From: Candidatus Paraburkholderia kirkii
GTDB lineage: Bacteria > Pseudomonadota > Gammaproteobacteria > Burkholderiales > Burkholderiaceae
Length of the DNA stretch: 64,000 nucleotides
NCBI GenBank assembly: GCA_001189345.1
Contig: LFKV01000015.1
Span: forward strand, 124,001 to 188,000
Reading direction: 5' to 3'
The notes beneath the pieces were generated by a model that was given only the letters and a program-made list of their open reading frames with translations, made no database searches and was not told the DNA's origin. Position 1 is the first letter of the stretch; every line of letters starts with the position of its first letter. Position numbers and translations under genes: made by a program. Shown piece by piece: positions 17,979 through 28,553 of the stretch.

Positions 17979-18969
17979 TGTGGCGGTGTTCGGCGCGGGC
18001 GCATCGGCAGGATTCATGCGGCCAATCTCGCGCGCCAGCCGGGCGTGCGCTTGAAATACGTGGTCGACGTGAATCGCGACGCGGCTTCCGCATTGGCCGC
18101 CTTGCATGGCGCGCAAGTCGCGGATGTCGACGGCGCGATGGGCGATGCATCCGTCGGCGCGACGGTCATATGTTCCAGCACGGATACGCATGCGGATTTG
18201 ATCTCGACGTCCGCGGCGCAGGGCAAGCACGTGTTCTGCGAGAAGCCCGTCGATCTGACGGTTGAGCGCGCGCGCCTGCGCGGATGCCGTGCAGAAGGCG
18301 GGCGTCGTCTGCATGATCGGCTTTCAGCGGCGCTTCGATCCGACGTTCTCCGCGCTCAAGGCGCGCATCGACTCGGGCGAGATCGACGATCCGGAAATGC
18401 TTGTCGTGACGAGCCGCGATCCGGGCGCGCCGCCTGTCGAGTACATTAGGCATTCGGGCGGCATCTTCAAGGACATGCTGATTCACGACTTCGACATCTT
18501 TCGCTGGATTCTCGACGACGAAGCCGACACGCTGCATGCGACGGGCAGTTGCCTCCCCGACCCGGCCATCGCAGATGCGGGCGACATCGATTCGACCGCC
18601 GTGACGATCCGCACGAAGCGCGGCCGTCTGTGCCAGATCAATACGGCGCGGCGCGCGGCGTACGGCTACGATCAGCGCTTCGAGCTGCTCGGCAGTCAGG
18701 GCATGCTGCAGGCGGGCAATGTGCGGCCGACCGAAGTCGTTGCCTATACGAAGACTTCGGTTTCGAGCGACAAGCCCGAGGCGTTCTTCCTTGAACGCTA
18801 TCGCGCGGCGTACGCGGCGGAAATCGCGCATTTCTTCGATGCGGTCGATAACGGCAAGCCAGTTCGCACGACGGTAGCGGATGGCCTGAAGGCGCTGGAA
18901 CTCGCGGAGGCCGCCACGCTGTCCTGGCGCGAGAAGCGCATCGTCCGGCTCGGGGAGCAGGCCGCATGA
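17968..18969 (+). pseudogene. iolG: Inositol 2-dehydrogenase iolG, two frameshifts
   Basis: NAD-dependent oxidation of myo-inositol to 2-keto-inositol. The first 11 codons (MTIDVAVFGAG) are in frame; one C is missing at about 18000, inside the GxGxxG nucleotide-binding loop. The second frame gives RLKYVVDVNRDAAS to HVFCEKPVDLTVERA. Two bases are missing from the CG run at about 18272, and the third frame (ACADAVQKAGVVCMIGFQRRFDP, including GGIFKDMLIHDFDIFRW) runs to 18969. The stop overlaps the next dehydrogenase gene by ATGA. Confidence 0.92.
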
Positions 18970-19978
18970 GCACGGTGCGCTTCAGTATCGTCGGATTGGG
19001 CAGGCTCGGGCGCCGGCATGCTGGGAATCTCGCGTGGCATGTGCCGGGCGCGAAACTGGTCGCCGCGTGCAGTCCGGTGAAGGAGGAACGCGACTGGGCG
19101 CGGGAGACGCTGCCGGAGTTGTCGCTGTACGCCGCCTACGACGCGCTGCTCGCCGACGCTTCGGTCGATGCGGTATGGCTCGTCACGCCGACGTCCCTGC
19201 ACGCGACGCAGATCATCGCCGCATTGCGTGCGGGCAAGCATGTTTTCTGCGAGAAGCCGCTGTCGCTCGATCTCACCGAATGCGATGCCGTGATCGAAGA
19301 GCACACGCGTCATCCGCATCTGCAGGTGATGATCGGCTTCGTGCGCCGCTTCGACGCGAGCTATCGCGACGCGTTCGACGGCATCGCGAAAGGCGCGATC
19401 GGCCGGCCGTTCATGGTGCGCTCGCAGACCTGCGACAAGAACGATCCCGAAGGCTTCTTCGTGCGCTTCGCGCCGACCTCGGGCGGGCCCTTTCTCGATT
19501 GCAGCGTGCACGACATCGATCTCGCGCGCTGGCTGCTTGGCAATCCGAAGCCGAAGCGCGTGTATGCGAGCGGCACCATCGCGATTCACGAGGGCTTGCG
19601 CGAATGCGGTGACATCGACAATGGCGTGGGCACCATCGAATTCGAAGACGGGCGGCTGGCGGTGCTTTACGCATCGCGCACGATGGCGCACGGCCACGAT
19701 ACGCAGAGGGAAGTGATCGGCACGGCGGGCGTGCTGTCGGTCGCAATCCGCGCGTGAACCGCGTCGAGATCGCCGACGCGCACGGCATGCGTAATGCGTG
19801 CACGCCGACGTTCTTCGAGCGTTTCGAGGATGCTTTCCTGCGCGAGGCGCAGGCCTTCGTCGCGGCGCTCGTCGACGGGACGCCGACCGGGCTTACGCTG
19901 GAGGATGCGCGGGAAGCGACGCGCATCGGCATCGCGATGCGCGAGGCATACGAGGCCGAGCGCGCGGTGGATTTTTAA
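18966..19978 (+). pseudogene. Second Gfo/Idh/MocA dehydrogenase, one frameshift
   Basis: A paralogue of iolG, probably another inositol or inositol-isomer dehydrogenase. The N-terminal Rossmann motif (SIVGLGRLGRRHAGNLA), GKHVFCEKPLSLD and GGPFLDCSVHDIDLARWLLG (catalytic Lys and Asp/His region) are all present. One G is missing at about 19742. The frame stops at 19757, and the last 75 codons (NRVEIADAHGMRN to AERAVDF) are read in another frame to 19978. Full length would be 337 residues. Confidence 0.9.
19935..19974. repeat. 40-bp direct repeat, copy A (3' end of the dehydrogenase gene)
   Basis: This is the coding end MREAYEAERAVD of the preceding gene. It matches 20925-20964 at 37 of 40 bases in the same orientation. 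The two copies bracket the HigBA-like module. Confidence 0.8.
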
Positions 19979-20032
19979 GCGTTGCCTGTCGTCGATCCGG
20001 TGCTTCGAGGCCCGCATTGTGGATGCGGGCCT

Positions 20033-20368
20033 TTAACCCACCACCAGCTTCACCGGCTTGCCTATTCGAGCGAGCATCTCCACCAGCGTATCGATGGTGA
20101 ATTTGCTGGTTTTCTTGTTTACGACGTTCGATACTCGAGGCCGCGTGACGTGCAGTATGTCGGCCGCCTCGGCTTGTTTGAGATGATGCGCTTCGATCCA
20201 GGAAGCGAGCTCGTCCATGAGCTGTTCCTTGAGCATCAGTGTCTGACCGATCAGCGCCTGCGATTCTGCTTGATACCGCCGGGCTTCTTCAGGTGCAAAG
20301 CCCAGTTCGGCGAACAGGTTGGCTCCGGGCTTCGTCACGTGCCGCACATGTGTGTCCATTTTTTTCAT
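20033..20368 (-). CDS. XRE/HigA-like antitoxin
   Basis: A 111-residue protein starting MKKMDTHVRH. The C-terminal half is a helix-turn-helix of the XRE type: HHLKQAEAADILHVTRPRVSNVVN. The ATG overlaps the stop of the upstream toxin gene by 4 bp (ATGA), the toxin-first order typical of HigBA-type systems with a Gp49-like toxin. As an antitoxin it would neutralise the toxin and repress the shared promoter. Intact although its toxin is not. Confidence 0.88.
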   Translation of the reverse strand: MKKMDTHVRHVTKPGANLFAELGFAPEEARRYQAESQALIGQTLMLKEQLMDELASWIEAHHLKQAEAADILHVTRPRVSNVVNKKTSKFTIDTLVEMLARIGKPVKLVVG

Positions 20369-20708
20369 GCCTGTGCCTTCCTTTCCCGCACGATCGCGCG
20401 ATAGCGAACCGCTGTAATTTCCTTGTCCTGCTTCGACGTCGCTCGCGTTTGCTTCTGGAAACAATGAAGCACGTAAATCGCTTCCTCGAACTTGGCCACG
20501 TACATCACACGATAAATTCCACGCTGTCATGGATACGGATCTCGCGTACCCCGGAACCGAGGTCGTCAAATGGCTTCCAGTCCTCGGGATCGAGCCCGAC
20601 CTGAATGCGGCCAAGCTGGAACCCGGCTTCGCGCCGAGCTTCCGCTGGGAATTCGAGGATGTCGTCGTAGGATGAGCCGACCCAGCGGATTTCTTTCTCA
20701 TTGTCCAT
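20365..20708 (-). pseudogene. HigB/Gp49-like toxin, frameshifted
   Basis: RelE-superfamily mRNA-interferase-type toxin of the phage-derived Gp49-like branch. The ATG at 20708 opens MDNEKEIRWVGSSYDDILEF, with SGVREIRIHDSVEFI further on. One base is missing at about 20510: the frame stops at 20505, and the remaining residues (RVMYVAKFEEAIYVLHCFQK, then QTRATSKQDKEIT) are read in another frame to a stop overlapping the antitoxin start. The native toxin would be 114 residues. The lost part contains the C-terminal strand and basic tail needed for RelE-fold activity. Confidence 0.85.
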
Positions 20709-20710
20709 TG

Positions 20711-20724
20711 TATAAAATTTTATA
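20711..20724. promoter_or_regulatory. AT-rich palindrome before the toxin gene
   Basis: A 14-bp perfect palindrome TATAAAATTTTATA, 3 bp upstream of the toxin ATG. It stands out from the GC-rich surroundings and is suited to autoregulation by the XRE antitoxin. The role is inferred from position. Confidence 0.6.
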
Positions 20725-21035
20725 TATGTGTGGTTTGCGATTCGCTTGCGGGAGGGTTCTCGTTGCACCGTTGCCGTGAGGTACCCGCCGTCGGTCGAGG
20801 AGCGCCGCATGAAATGCGATAAGGGAACAAGAGAGGACTGGACGAAGGTGCGAGCGCAATCTAATTTGCGCGGCACATGAACTAGAAAAGTCTCAACCGT
20901 GCGAAGCATTGCCGTGCGCAAGCACGATGCGCAAGGCATACGAGACCGGGCGCGCGGTGGATTTGTGAACCCTGCGTTAAAATCGAGCCTTCACCGAGCG
21001 CACATCTCAACAGGCATACGGAAGGTTCAATCGCG
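20725..21035. other. Intergenic stretch between the TA module and tusA
   Basis: About 310 bp without a convincing gene. It contains the second copy of the 40-bp repeat (20925-20964), which could encode the end of a dehydrogenase (MRKAYETGRAVDL, stop), and the leader of tusA. Confidence 0.5.
20925..20964. repeat. 40-bp direct repeat, copy B
   Basis: Matches 19935-19974 with three mismatches. It is followed by a stop codon in the corresponding frame, as if it were the 3' end of a second dehydrogenase gene or a duplicated junction left when the TA module entered. Confidence 0.8.
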
Positions 21036-21263
21036 ATGGAAGTTCACAAGGAAGTCGACGCGCGCGGGCTCAACTGCCCGTTGCCGATCCTGCGGGCGAA
21101 GAAGGCGCTCGCCGACATGACGAGCGGCCAGATTCTGAAAGTGCTCGCGACCGACCCTGGATCGCAGCGCGATTTCGCGGCGTTCGCCAAGCAGACCGGC
21201 AATGAAATTGTCGAAGCGACGGCGCAGGACAAGACGTTCATTTTCCTGATGCGTCGTCGTTGA
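21036..21263 (+). CDS. tusA: TusA-like sulfur carrier protein
   Basis: A 75-residue SirA/TusA-fold protein that relays persulfide sulfur, for example for tRNA 2-thiouridine synthesis. The hallmark CPxP motif is present (GLNCPLPILRAKKAL, Cys13 as the sulfur-carrying residue), and the length is right for the family. A monocistronic unit between the TA module and a terminator shared with galU. Intact. Confidence 0.93.
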   Translation: MEVHKEVDARGLNCPLPILRAKKALADMTSGQILKVLATDPGSQRDFAAFAKQTGNEIVEATAQDKTFIFLMRRR

Positions 21264-21290
21264 GCCGGGCAGGCAAGCGCCCAAAAGCAA

Positions 21291-21327
21291 AATGCCCGTC
21301 ACGATTGCGTGGTGACGGGCATTTTTT
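21291..21327. terminator. Terminator between tusA and galU
   Basis: A 12-bp stem AATGCCCGTCAC / GTGACGGGCATT with a 9-base loop. Flanked by a T run on the plus strand and A-rich sequence on the other side, so it can serve both convergent genes. Confidence 0.88.
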
Positions 21328-21345
21328 CAGGAGCAGCGCCGGGCG

Positions 21346-22227
21346 TCAGCCTTCGAGAATCGGCGCACGCGTGCGCAGGTATTCCTCGAATTCCGCCTTC
21401 ACTTCCGGATGGCGCAGCGCGAATTCCACCGTCGCCTTCAGATAGCCCAGCTTGCTGCCGCAATCGAAACGCGTGCCGTGATACTTGTACGCGAGCACCT
21501 GCTCGTCCGACAGCAGCGACTGAATGGCGTCCGTCAGTTGCAGTTCGCCGCCCGCGCCCGGTTTGAGTGCGCGGATGTGATCGAAAATGCGCGGCTTCAG
21601 CACATAACGGCCGACCACGCCCAGATTCGACGGCGCGACCGCCGGCTCCGGCTTCTCGACGATGCCCGACAGCTTGAAGATGTTGTCTTCCCACTCCTTG
21701 CCGTCGATGATGCCGTACGACTTCGAGTCTTCCGGCGGGATCTCCTCCACGCCTATCACCGAGCTGTGATAGTGGTCGAACACTTCGATCATCTGCGACA
21801 TGACGGGCGGCTTGCCGTACAGCAAGTCGTCCGCGAGGATCACCGCGAACGGGTTATCGCCGACGAGCTTCTCCGCGCACAACACGGCGTGGCCGAGACC
21901 GAGCACTTCGGCTTGACGCACGTAGAAGCAGTCCACATGGCTCGGCTTGATGCTGCGCACGAGCTCGAGCAGCTTGTCCTTGCCGCGCGCCTCGAGTTCC
22001 GCTTCGATCTCGTAGGACTTGTCGAAGTGGTCTTCGATCGCGCGCTTGCTGCGCCCGGTGACGAAGATCATTTCGGTAATGCCGGCCGCCATCGCTTCCT
22101 CGACCGCGTATTGAATCAGCGGCTTGTCCACGACGGGCAGCATTTCCTTCGGGCTGGCCTTGGTCGCGGGAAGGAACCGCGTGCCCAGGCCGGCGACAGG
22201 AAAAACCGCTTTGGTAACTTTTAGCAT
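21346..22227 (-). CDS. galU: UTP-glucose-1-phosphate uridylyltransferase
   Basis: Makes UDP-glucose for LPS, exopolysaccharide and trehalose or galactose pathways. The 293 residues carry the nucleotidyltransferase motif [20 protein letters not shown], the substrate-loop sequence [13 protein letters not shown], and ILADDLL with the metal-binding Asp. The C-terminal [12 protein letters not shown] is also standard. Start ATG at 22227, stop just after the terminator shared with tusA. Intact and of family-typical length. Confidence 0.96.
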   Translation of the reverse strand: MLKVTKAVFPVAGLGTRFLPATKASPKEMLPVVDKPLIQYAVEEAMAAGITEMIFVTGRSKRAIEDHFDKSYEIEAELEARGKDKLLELVRSIKPSHVDCFYVRQAEVLGLGHAVLCAEKLVGDNPFAVILADDLLYGKPPVMSQMIEVFDHYHSSVIGVEEIPPEDSKSYGIIDGKEWEDNIFKLSGIVEKPEPAVAPSNLGVVGRYVLKPRIFDHIRALKPGAGGELQLTDAIQSLLSDEQVLAYKYHGTRFDCGSKLGYLKATVEFALRHPEVKAEFEEYLRTRAPILEG

Positions 22228-22303
22228 GTGATAACCCTGATCCTCTTAATCATTTAGAACGCCGAGATAACCGGTGTGCTCGATATGATTCGAACTCCCA
22301 AAT

Positions 22304-25168
22304 TCAAACAGGCAGACGCAATAACTGGGCCTGCAATTTCTCGATAGTGGTTCCGTATTCTGCCAGCCTTTTCCGCTCCTGTTCAACGACGGCGGCCGGC
22401 GCTTTTGAAACAAAACTTTCATTGCCCAGCTTCGCGTTACATTTGGCAATTTCGGTGTTCAAACGGTCCACTTCCTTCGTCAGGCGCTCGCGCTCGGCCG
22501 CGACGTCGATCTCGACCTTCAGCACCAGCTTGCTGCCCACGATCGCGACCGGGGCGCTGTACGCTTGCTGGTCGAGCGCGGCTTCGTCCTCGATGATCTT
22601 CACTTCGGAGAGACGCGCGAGCGCGGCGACGTACGGCGCGAACGCGGAAAGACGCGCCGCGTCGCCGTGCGCGAGCAACGGCACCTTCACCGCGGGCGAC
22701 AGATTCATTTCACCACGCAGATTACGACATGCATCGATAACGGTTTTCAGTTCGGAGGCCCACTGTTCAGCGGATTCGTCGATTTTTTTCTGCTCGGCGC
22801 GCGGGTAGGGCTGCGTCATGATCGATACCTCGTCCTCGCGGGCGCCCGCCGGGAACGCGTCGGTCAAGGGCGCCACCTTCTGCCACAGCGCTTCCGTGAT
22901 GAACGGAATGATCGGGTGCGCGAGGCGCAGCACCGCTTCCAGCACGCGCAGGAGCGTGCGGCGCGTCGCGGTCTGCTGCTCCGGCGTGCCGGTCTGGATC
23001 TGCACCTTCGCGAGTTCCAGATACCAGTCGCAATACTCGTCCCAGACGAACTCGTAAATCGCGCTCGCGACATTGTCGAAACGATAGTCCGCGAAGCCCT
23101 TTTCGACTTCCGCCTCCGTGTGCTGCAGGAGCGAGACGATCCAGCGGTCGGCCTGCGAGAAGTCCGTGTAGCTGCCGGGACCGCAATCGCCCGGCTTGCA
23201 CGCGCCGGCATTCGCAAAGCCGCAATCGTGGCCTTCGCAGTTCATCAGCACGAAACGCGTGGCGTTCCACAACTTGTTGCAGAAGTTACGATAGCCCTCG
23301 CAGCGCGCGAGGTCGAAGTTGACGTTGCGGCCGAGCGTGGCCATCGACGCCATCGTGAAGCGCAGCGCGTCCGTGCCGAAGGACGGAATGCCCTCGGGGA
23401 ATTCGCGGCGCGTCTTCTTCTCGATCTGCGCGGCGGCCTTCGGGTTCATGAGGCCCGTCGTGCGCTTCGTGACGAGCGATTCGAGGTCGATGCCGTCCAC
23501 GATGTCGATCGGGTCGAGCGTATTGCCCTTGCTCTTCGACATCTTCTGGCCTTCGGCGTCGCGCACGAGGCCGTGCACATAGACGGTGTCGAAAGGCACC
23601 TTGCCGGTGAAATGCGTGGTCATCATCACCATCCGGGCGACCCAAAAGAAGATGATGTCGAAGCCCGTTACGAGCACGGACGAGGGCAGGAATGCCTTCA
23701 GCTCCTTCGTTTCGTTCGGCCAGCCGAGCGACGAGAACGGCACGAGCGCGGACGAGAACCACGTGTCGAGCACGTCCTCATCACGCTTGAGTGGACCCTT
23801 GTAGCCCTGGGCCTCGGCCTCGGCGCGGGCTTCCTCTTCCGTTTTCGCGACGAAGATCTCGCCGTTCTCGCCGTACCACGCGGGAATCTGATGGCCCCAC
23901 CACAGCTGGCGCGAGATGCACCAGTCCTGGATGTTCTCGAGCCACTGATAGTAGGTCGTGGTCCAGTTCTCCGGCACGAACCGGATCTTGCCGCTACGCA
24001 CGACGTCGAGCGACGTTTCCGTAATCGACTTGCCCGGATTGAAGGTGCCTTCCGGCGCGGGCTTGGTCACGGCGACGAACCATTGGTCCGTGAGCATCGG
24101 CTCGATCACGACATGCGTGCGGTCGCCGCGCGGCACCATCAGCTTATGCGGCTTGACGGATTTGAGCAGGCCGAGCGCCTCCAGATCCTGCACGACCTGC
24201 TTGCGCGCGTCGAAGCGGTCCATGCCGCGATACTTCTCGGGCGCGTTGTCGTTGATCTTCGCGTCGAGCGTCAGGATTTCGATCTGCGGCAGCTTGTGGC
24301 GCTGGCCTACCGCGTAGTCGTTGAAGTCGTGCGCGGGCGTCACCTTCACGACGCCGGTGCCGAACTCGCGGTCCACGTATTCGTCCGCGATGACCGGAAT
24401 TTCGCGGTCGCACAGCGGCAGCAGGACCGTCTTGCCGATCAGATGCTGATAGCGTTCGTCGTCCGGATGTACCATCACGGCGACGTCGCCGAGCATGGTT
24501 TCCGGACGCGTCGTCGCGACCGTCAGATGGCCCGAGCCGTCCGGCAGCGGATACCGGATGTGCCACAGATGGCCATTCTCTTCCTCGCTCACGACTTCGA
24601 GATCCGACACCGCCGTGCCCAGCACCGGGTCCCAGTTCACGAGCCGCTTGCCGCGATAGATGAGGCCCTGCTTGTAGAGCGTGACGAACACGTCGCGCAC
24701 GGCGGCCGACATCCTGTCGTCCATCGTGAAGTATTCGCGCGACCAGTCGATCGACGCGTCCAGGCGCCGCACCTGATTCGTGATGGTCGAGCCGGACTGC
24801 TGCTTCCACGCCCAGACGCGTTTCAGGAATTCCTCGCGGCCGAGATCGTGGCGCGAGATGCCCTGCGCGTCGAGCTGGCGCTCCACCACGATCTGGGTCG
24901 CGATGCCCGCGTGGTCCGTACCCGGCACCCACAGCGTGTTCTCGCCGAGCATGCGGTGATAGCGCGTCAGGCTATCCATGATGGTCTGGTTGAACGCGTG
25001 CCCCATGTGCAGCGTGCCGGTGACGTTCGGCGGCGGCAACTGGATGGAGAAATTCTTCGCGCCTGCCTTGAACGTGGGGGCGGAAAGCCCGCGTTTTTCC
25101 CATTCCGGCCCCCATTGGGACTCGATGTCTTGAGGCTCGAAGCTCTTCGCAAGCGTGCTGTCGCTCAT
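22304..25168 (-). CDS. valS: Valyl-tRNA synthetase
   Basis: Charges tRNA-Val; cytoplasmic class Ia enzyme of 954 residues. The HIGH motif appears as HMGH in [15 protein letters not shown] near residue 45. The editing (CP1) domain follows, then the KMSKS motif ([12 protein letters not shown]) near residue 540. A C-terminal coiled-coil arm ends the protein ([20 protein letters not shown]). The ATG at 25168 ([10 protein letters not shown]) is chosen over an in-frame upstream ATG at 25216 because it matches the usual N-terminus. Intact. Confidence 0.97.
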   Translation of the reverse strand: MSDSTLAKSFEPQDIESQWGPEWEKRGLSAPTFKAGAKNFSIQLPPPNVTGTLHMGHAFNQTIMDSLTRYHRMLGENTLWVPGTDHAGIATQIVVERQLDAQGISRHDLGREEFLKRVWAWKQQSGSTITNQVRRLDASIDWSREYFTMDDRMSAAVRDVFVTLYKQGLIYRGKRLVNWDPVLGTAVSDLEVVSEEENGHLWHIRYPLPDGSGHLTVATTRPETMLGDVAVMVHPDDERYQHLIGKTVLLPLCDREIPVIADEYVDREFGTGVVKVTPAHDFNDYAVGQRHKLPQIEILTLDAKINDNAPEKYRGMDRFDARKQVVQDLEALGLLKSVKPHKLMVPRGDRTHVVIEPMLTDQWFVAVTKPAPEGTFNPGKSITETSLDVVRSGKIRFVPENWTTTYYQWLENIQDWCISRQLWWGHQIPAWYGENGEIFVAKTEEEARAEAEAQGYKGPLKRDEDVLDTWFSSALVPFSSLGWPNETKELKAFLPSSVLVTGFDIIFFWVARMVMMTTHFTGKVPFDTVYVHGLVRDAEGQKMSKSKGNTLDPIDIVDGIDLESLVTKRTTGLMNPKAAAQIEKKTRREFPEGIPSFGTDALRFTMASMATLGRNVNFDLARCEGYRNFCNKLWNATRFVLMNCEGHDCGFANAGACKPGDCGPGSYTDFSQADRWIVSLLQHTEAEVEKGFADYRFDNVASAIYEFVWDEYCDWYLELAKVQIQTGTPEQQTATRRTLLRVLEAVLRLAHPIIPFITEALWQKVAPLTDAFPAGAREDEVSIMTQPYPRAEQKKIDESAEQWASELKTVIDACRNLRGEMNLSPAVKVPLLAHGDAARLSAFAPYVAALARLSEVKIIEDEAALDQQAYSAPVAIVGSKLVLKVEIDVAAERERLTKEVDRLNTEIAKCNAKLGNESFVSKAPAAVVEQERKRLAEYGTTIEKLQAQLLRLPV

Positions 25169-25342
25169 TGTTGGAATCTGCCGAAAAATGCGTGAAAAGA
25201 TGCGGAGAATCTCCAATTATAAGGTTCCGGACGGGTCGCCGGACGAATTGGGCCGCGCTCGGACCGGCCGCGTCCGAACGCCGCCATCGGCGCGGTCTTA
25301 TAATGACCGGCCTGCATCGTTCTATCCGCGTCCTGGTTTTCT

Positions 25343-27709
25343 ATGCCCGATTTGCTCGCCAACCTGAATCCCGAACAGCTCGCCGCCGTGACGCTGCCCG
25401 ACGAGTCCGCGCTCATCCTCGCGGGCGCCGGCAGCGGCAAGACGCGCGTGCTCATCACCCGCATCGCGTGGCTGATCCAGCACGGTTACGCGTCGCCACC
25501 GACCGTGCTCGCCGTCACCTTCACGAACAAGGCCGCGTGCGAGATGCTGGCGCGTCTCTCGGCGCTCCTGCCGATCGACAAGCGCGGCATGTGGATCGGC
25601 ACCTTCCACGGGCTGTGCAACCGCATGCTGCGTGCGCATTACCGCGACGCCGGCCTGCCACAGACCTTCCAGATCCTGGATACCTCGGACCAGCTTTCCG
25701 CCATCAAGCGGCTGATGAAGGGCCTGAACGTCGACGACGAGAAGTACCCGGCGAAGAACCTCCATTACTTCATCAACAACGCGAAGGAGCAGGGCCTGCG
25801 TCCGAAAGACGTCGACGCCACCGACGACTTTAACCGCAAGTTCGTCGAGCTTTACCAGGTCTACGACCAGCAGTGCCAGCGCGAAGGCGTGGTGGATTTT
25901 CCGGAACTGCTGCTGCGCTGCTACGAGCTGCTGGCGCACAATCCGCCGCTGCGCGCGCACTATCAGGCGCGCTTTCGCAACATTCTCGTCGACGAGTTCC
26001 AGGACACGAACAAGCTGCAGTACGCGTGGCTCAAGCTGCTCGCGGGCGAGCACAACGCCATCTTCGCGGTCGGCGACGACGACCAGTCGATCTACGCCTT
26101 CCGCGGCGCGAACGTCGGCAACATGCACGACTTCGAGCGCGAGTTCCGCGTGCGGAATCTCATCAAGCTGGAGCAGAACTACCGCTCGCACGGCCATATC
26201 CTCGATGCGGCGAACTATCTGATCGCCAACAACGCGCGGCGGCTCGGCAAGAATCTGCGCACCGACGCAGGCCACGGCGAGCAGGTGCGCGTCTACGAGG
26301 CCGCAACGGATTCGCAGGAAGCGGGCTGGATCGTCGAGGAAATCAAGGCGCTCATCAATACGGGCGTCTCGCGCGGCGAGATCGCGGTGCTTTACCGCAG
26401 CAACGCGCAGTCGCGCACCATCGAGCACACGCTCGTGAACGCGGGCATTCCGTACCGCGTGTACGGCGGCCTGCGCTTCTTCGAGCGGCAGGAAGTGAAG
26501 CACGCGCTCGCGTATCTGCGCCTGATTGACAACCTGAACGACGACACCGCGTTCGCGCGCGTCGTCAATTTTCCGACGCGCGGCATCGGCGCGCGTTCCA
26601 TCGAGCAACTGGCCGATGCCGCGCGTCTTTACGACTGCTCGATGGCGGCGGCCGTGCCGTACGTGACCGGCAAGGCGGGCACGAGCCTCGGCGCGTTCGC
26701 GACGCTCATCGCGAAGATGCGCGCCGAGACGCAGCAGATGAGCCTGCCGGAGACGGTCGAGTACGTCGTGCGCGCGAGCGGTCTGGCCGCGTTCTACGAA
26801 ACCGAGCGCGAGGGCCAGGATCGGCTGGAGAACCTGCAGGAGCTGGTGAACGCGGCGGCGGCGTTCGTGAGCGAGGAAGGTTACGGGCTCGACACGCCCG
26901 CGCGCTCCATCCCGCTGCGTCCGGGCGCGACGGCCGCGCCTGAGATCGCGGCGGCGAGCGCGGGCGATGATATCGAAGTGCTCGATGCGCCCGGCATCGC
27001 CGATCCCGCGCAGAATCCCGACACCATGACGCCGCTCGCCGGCTTCCTCTCGCATGCCTCGCTCGAGGCGGGCGACAACCAGGCGCAGGCCGGCCAGGAC
27101 GCCGTCCAGCTGATGACCGTGCACGCGGCCAAGGGCCTGGAATTCACGGTGGTGTTCATCACCGGGCTGGAAGAGGGGCTGTTCCCGCACGAAAACAGCG
27201 CGCAGGAGTCGGACGGGCTCGAGGAGGAGCGGCGTCTCGCCTACGTGGCGATCACGCGCGCGAAGGAGCGGCTCTATCTGTCGTTCGCGCAAAGCCGCAT
27301 GCTGCATGGACAGACGCGCTACAATATCCGTTCGCGCTTCTTCGACGAATTGCCCGAAGGCGCGCTCAAGTGGCTCACGCCGAAGATCGAGCCGGGCGCG
27401 CGCTGGGGCGGATGCTCCGATAACGCAGGCTGGGGCCGCGACTGGTTCGCGCGGCCGGGACAGGAGCGCGGCGGCTCTTCCCACGGCGGCGGGCAGTCCG
27501 CGCAGTCGTTGCCGTCGTTCGCCAACGAGCAGCGCGCGGCCGATACCGGCTTTAAGGTCGGTCAGGCCGTCTTCCATACGAAGTTCGGCGAAGGCACGGT
27601 GACGGCGCTCGAAGGCTCCGGCGGCGACGCCCGCGCGCAAGTGCGCTTCAAGCGCCACGGAGAGAAGTGGCTCGCGCTCGCGGTCGCGAAACTGCAGGCC
27701 GTCGAATGA
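25343..27709 (+). CDS. uvrD: UvrD/PcrA-type DNA helicase
   Basis: SF1A 3'-5' helicase for nucleotide-excision and mismatch repair and for removing RecA. The 788 residues contain Walker A AGAGSGKT (about residues 29-36), motif Ia VTFTNKAACEML, Walker B VDEFQDTN, motif III GDDDQSIYAFRGA, motif IV NYRS, motif V TVHAAKGLEF and motif VI RRLAYVAITRAK. The end (VGQAVFHTKFGEGTV) is the tudor-like domain that contacts RNA polymerase. Its stop overlaps the mtnN start by 4 bp. Intact. Confidence 0.95.
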   Translation: MPDLLANLNPEQLAAVTLPDESALILAGAGSGKTRVLITRIAWLIQHGYASPPTVLAVTFTNKAACEMLARLSALLPIDKRGMWIGTFHGLCNRMLRAHYRDAGLPQTFQILDTSDQLSAIKRLMKGLNVDDEKYPAKNLHYFINNAKEQGLRPKDVDATDDFNRKFVELYQVYDQQCQREGVVDFPELLLRCYELLAHNPPLRAHYQARFRNILVDEFQDTNKLQYAWLKLLAGEHNAIFAVGDDDQSIYAFRGANVGNMHDFEREFRVRNLIKLEQNYRSHGHILDAANYLIANNARRLGKNLRTDAGHGEQVRVYEAATDSQEAGWIVEEIKALINTGVSRGEIAVLYRSNAQSRTIEHTLVNAGIPYRVYGGLRFFERQEVKHALAYLRLIDNLNDDTAFARVVNFPTRGIGARSIEQLADAARLYDCSMAAAVPYVTGKAGTSLGAFATLIAKMRAETQQMSLPETVEYVVRASGLAAFYETEREGQDRLENLQELVNAAAAFVSEEGYGLDTPARSIPLRPGATAAPEIAAASAGDDIEVLDAPGIADPAQNPDTMTPLAGFLSHASLEAGDNQAQAGQDAVQLMTVHAAKGLEFTVVFITGLEEGLFPHENSAQESDGLEEERRLAYVAITRAKERLYLSFAQSRMLHGQTRYNIRSRFFDELPEGALKWLTPKIEPGARWGGCSDNAGWGRDWFARPGQERGGSSHGGGQSAQSLPSFANEQRAADTGFKVGQAVFHTKFGEGTVTALEGSGGDARAQVRFKRHGEKWLALAVAKLQAVE

Positions 27710-28493
27710 AGCGACTCGGCATCATGGCGGCGCTGCCGCAGGAACTGGGCGATCTGATCGCGCAGATGCAGGCGGCGGGCGAAGTCCGCACGGTTGCGCT
27801 CGGGCGGCGCGAATACTACGTCGGCGAGGCGCACGGCGTGCCTGCCGTCGTCACCCTCGCGCGCATCGGCAAGGTGGCGGCGGCCGCCACGGCGAGCGCG
27901 CTCATTCACGTTTTCGAGGCCGATGCGATCGTCTTCACGGGCGTCGCGGGCGGCGTGCGCGCAGACGTGCGGGTGGGCGATATCGTCGTCGCGGACGTCC
28001 TCATGCAGCACGATCTCGACGCGTCGCCGTTCTTTCCGCGCCATGAGGTGCTGCTGCTCGACCGCGCGCTTCGACGCCGACCGCGCGCTTTCCGACACGC
28101 TCGCCGCCGCCGATACGTTCATCGCCGAAGAGGGCGGCGCGGTGGCGGAGCGCTTCGCCTTGGCCGTGCCGCGTGCGTCGCGGTCTCGTCGCGAGCGGCG
28201 ACCGCTTCATCGCCAGCCACGAGGTGCTCTTCGCCTTGCGCGACGCGCTGCCGGACGCGCTCGCCGTGGAAATGGAAGGCGCGGCCATCGCGCAGGTCTG
28301 CTACGAGCACGAGATACCGTGCGCCGTCGTGCGGACCATCTCCGATACGGCGAACGCCGCCGCGCCCGCATCGTTCGCCGAGTTTCTGACGGCGATTGCC
28401 GCCACTTACTCGTCGGGCATTTTGTCGCGCTTTCTGCGCGCGGGCGGGCTTTCCACCGTTCCTCCCTGGCTCCAAATTGCCGCTTGTATTTGA
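27706..28493 (+). pseudogene. mtnN: 5'-methylthioadenosine/SAH nucleosidase, two frameshifts
   Basis: MTAN cleaves methylthioadenosine and S-adenosylhomocysteine for recycling. The ATG at 27706 overlaps the helicase stop. The first frame gives MKRLGIMAALPQEL, GVAGGVRADVRVGDIVVAD. A 2-base loss in the CGCGCG run at about 28067 moves to a second frame (FDADRALSDTLAAADTFIAEEGG). Another 2-base loss at about 28168 moves to a third, which holds the substrate-specificity region VASGDRFI, ALAVEMEGAAIAQVC and the catalytic Asp in TISDTAN. Intact length would be about 262 residues. Confidence 0.9.
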
Positions 28494-28510
28494 TAATGAT
28501 TCTCAATACA
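28492..28510 (+). promoter_or_regulatory. Fur-box-like site
   Basis: GATAATGATTCTCAATACA, close to the Fur consensus GATAATGATAATCATTATC (first nine bases identical). It overlaps the stop of mtnN and lies 44 bp before the start of the next gene, as expected for an iron-repressed promoter. Confidence 0.7.
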
Positions 28511-28553
28511 ATTGCTCATACAGCCTGAGCACAACAGGAGGAGGCCCGAGGAC

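Noticed and set aside
20505-20939. A 144-codon minus-strand ORF starting at 20939
   Set aside because: Only the last part from 20708 resembles a protein family; the upstream 77 codons are read through the toxin promoter.
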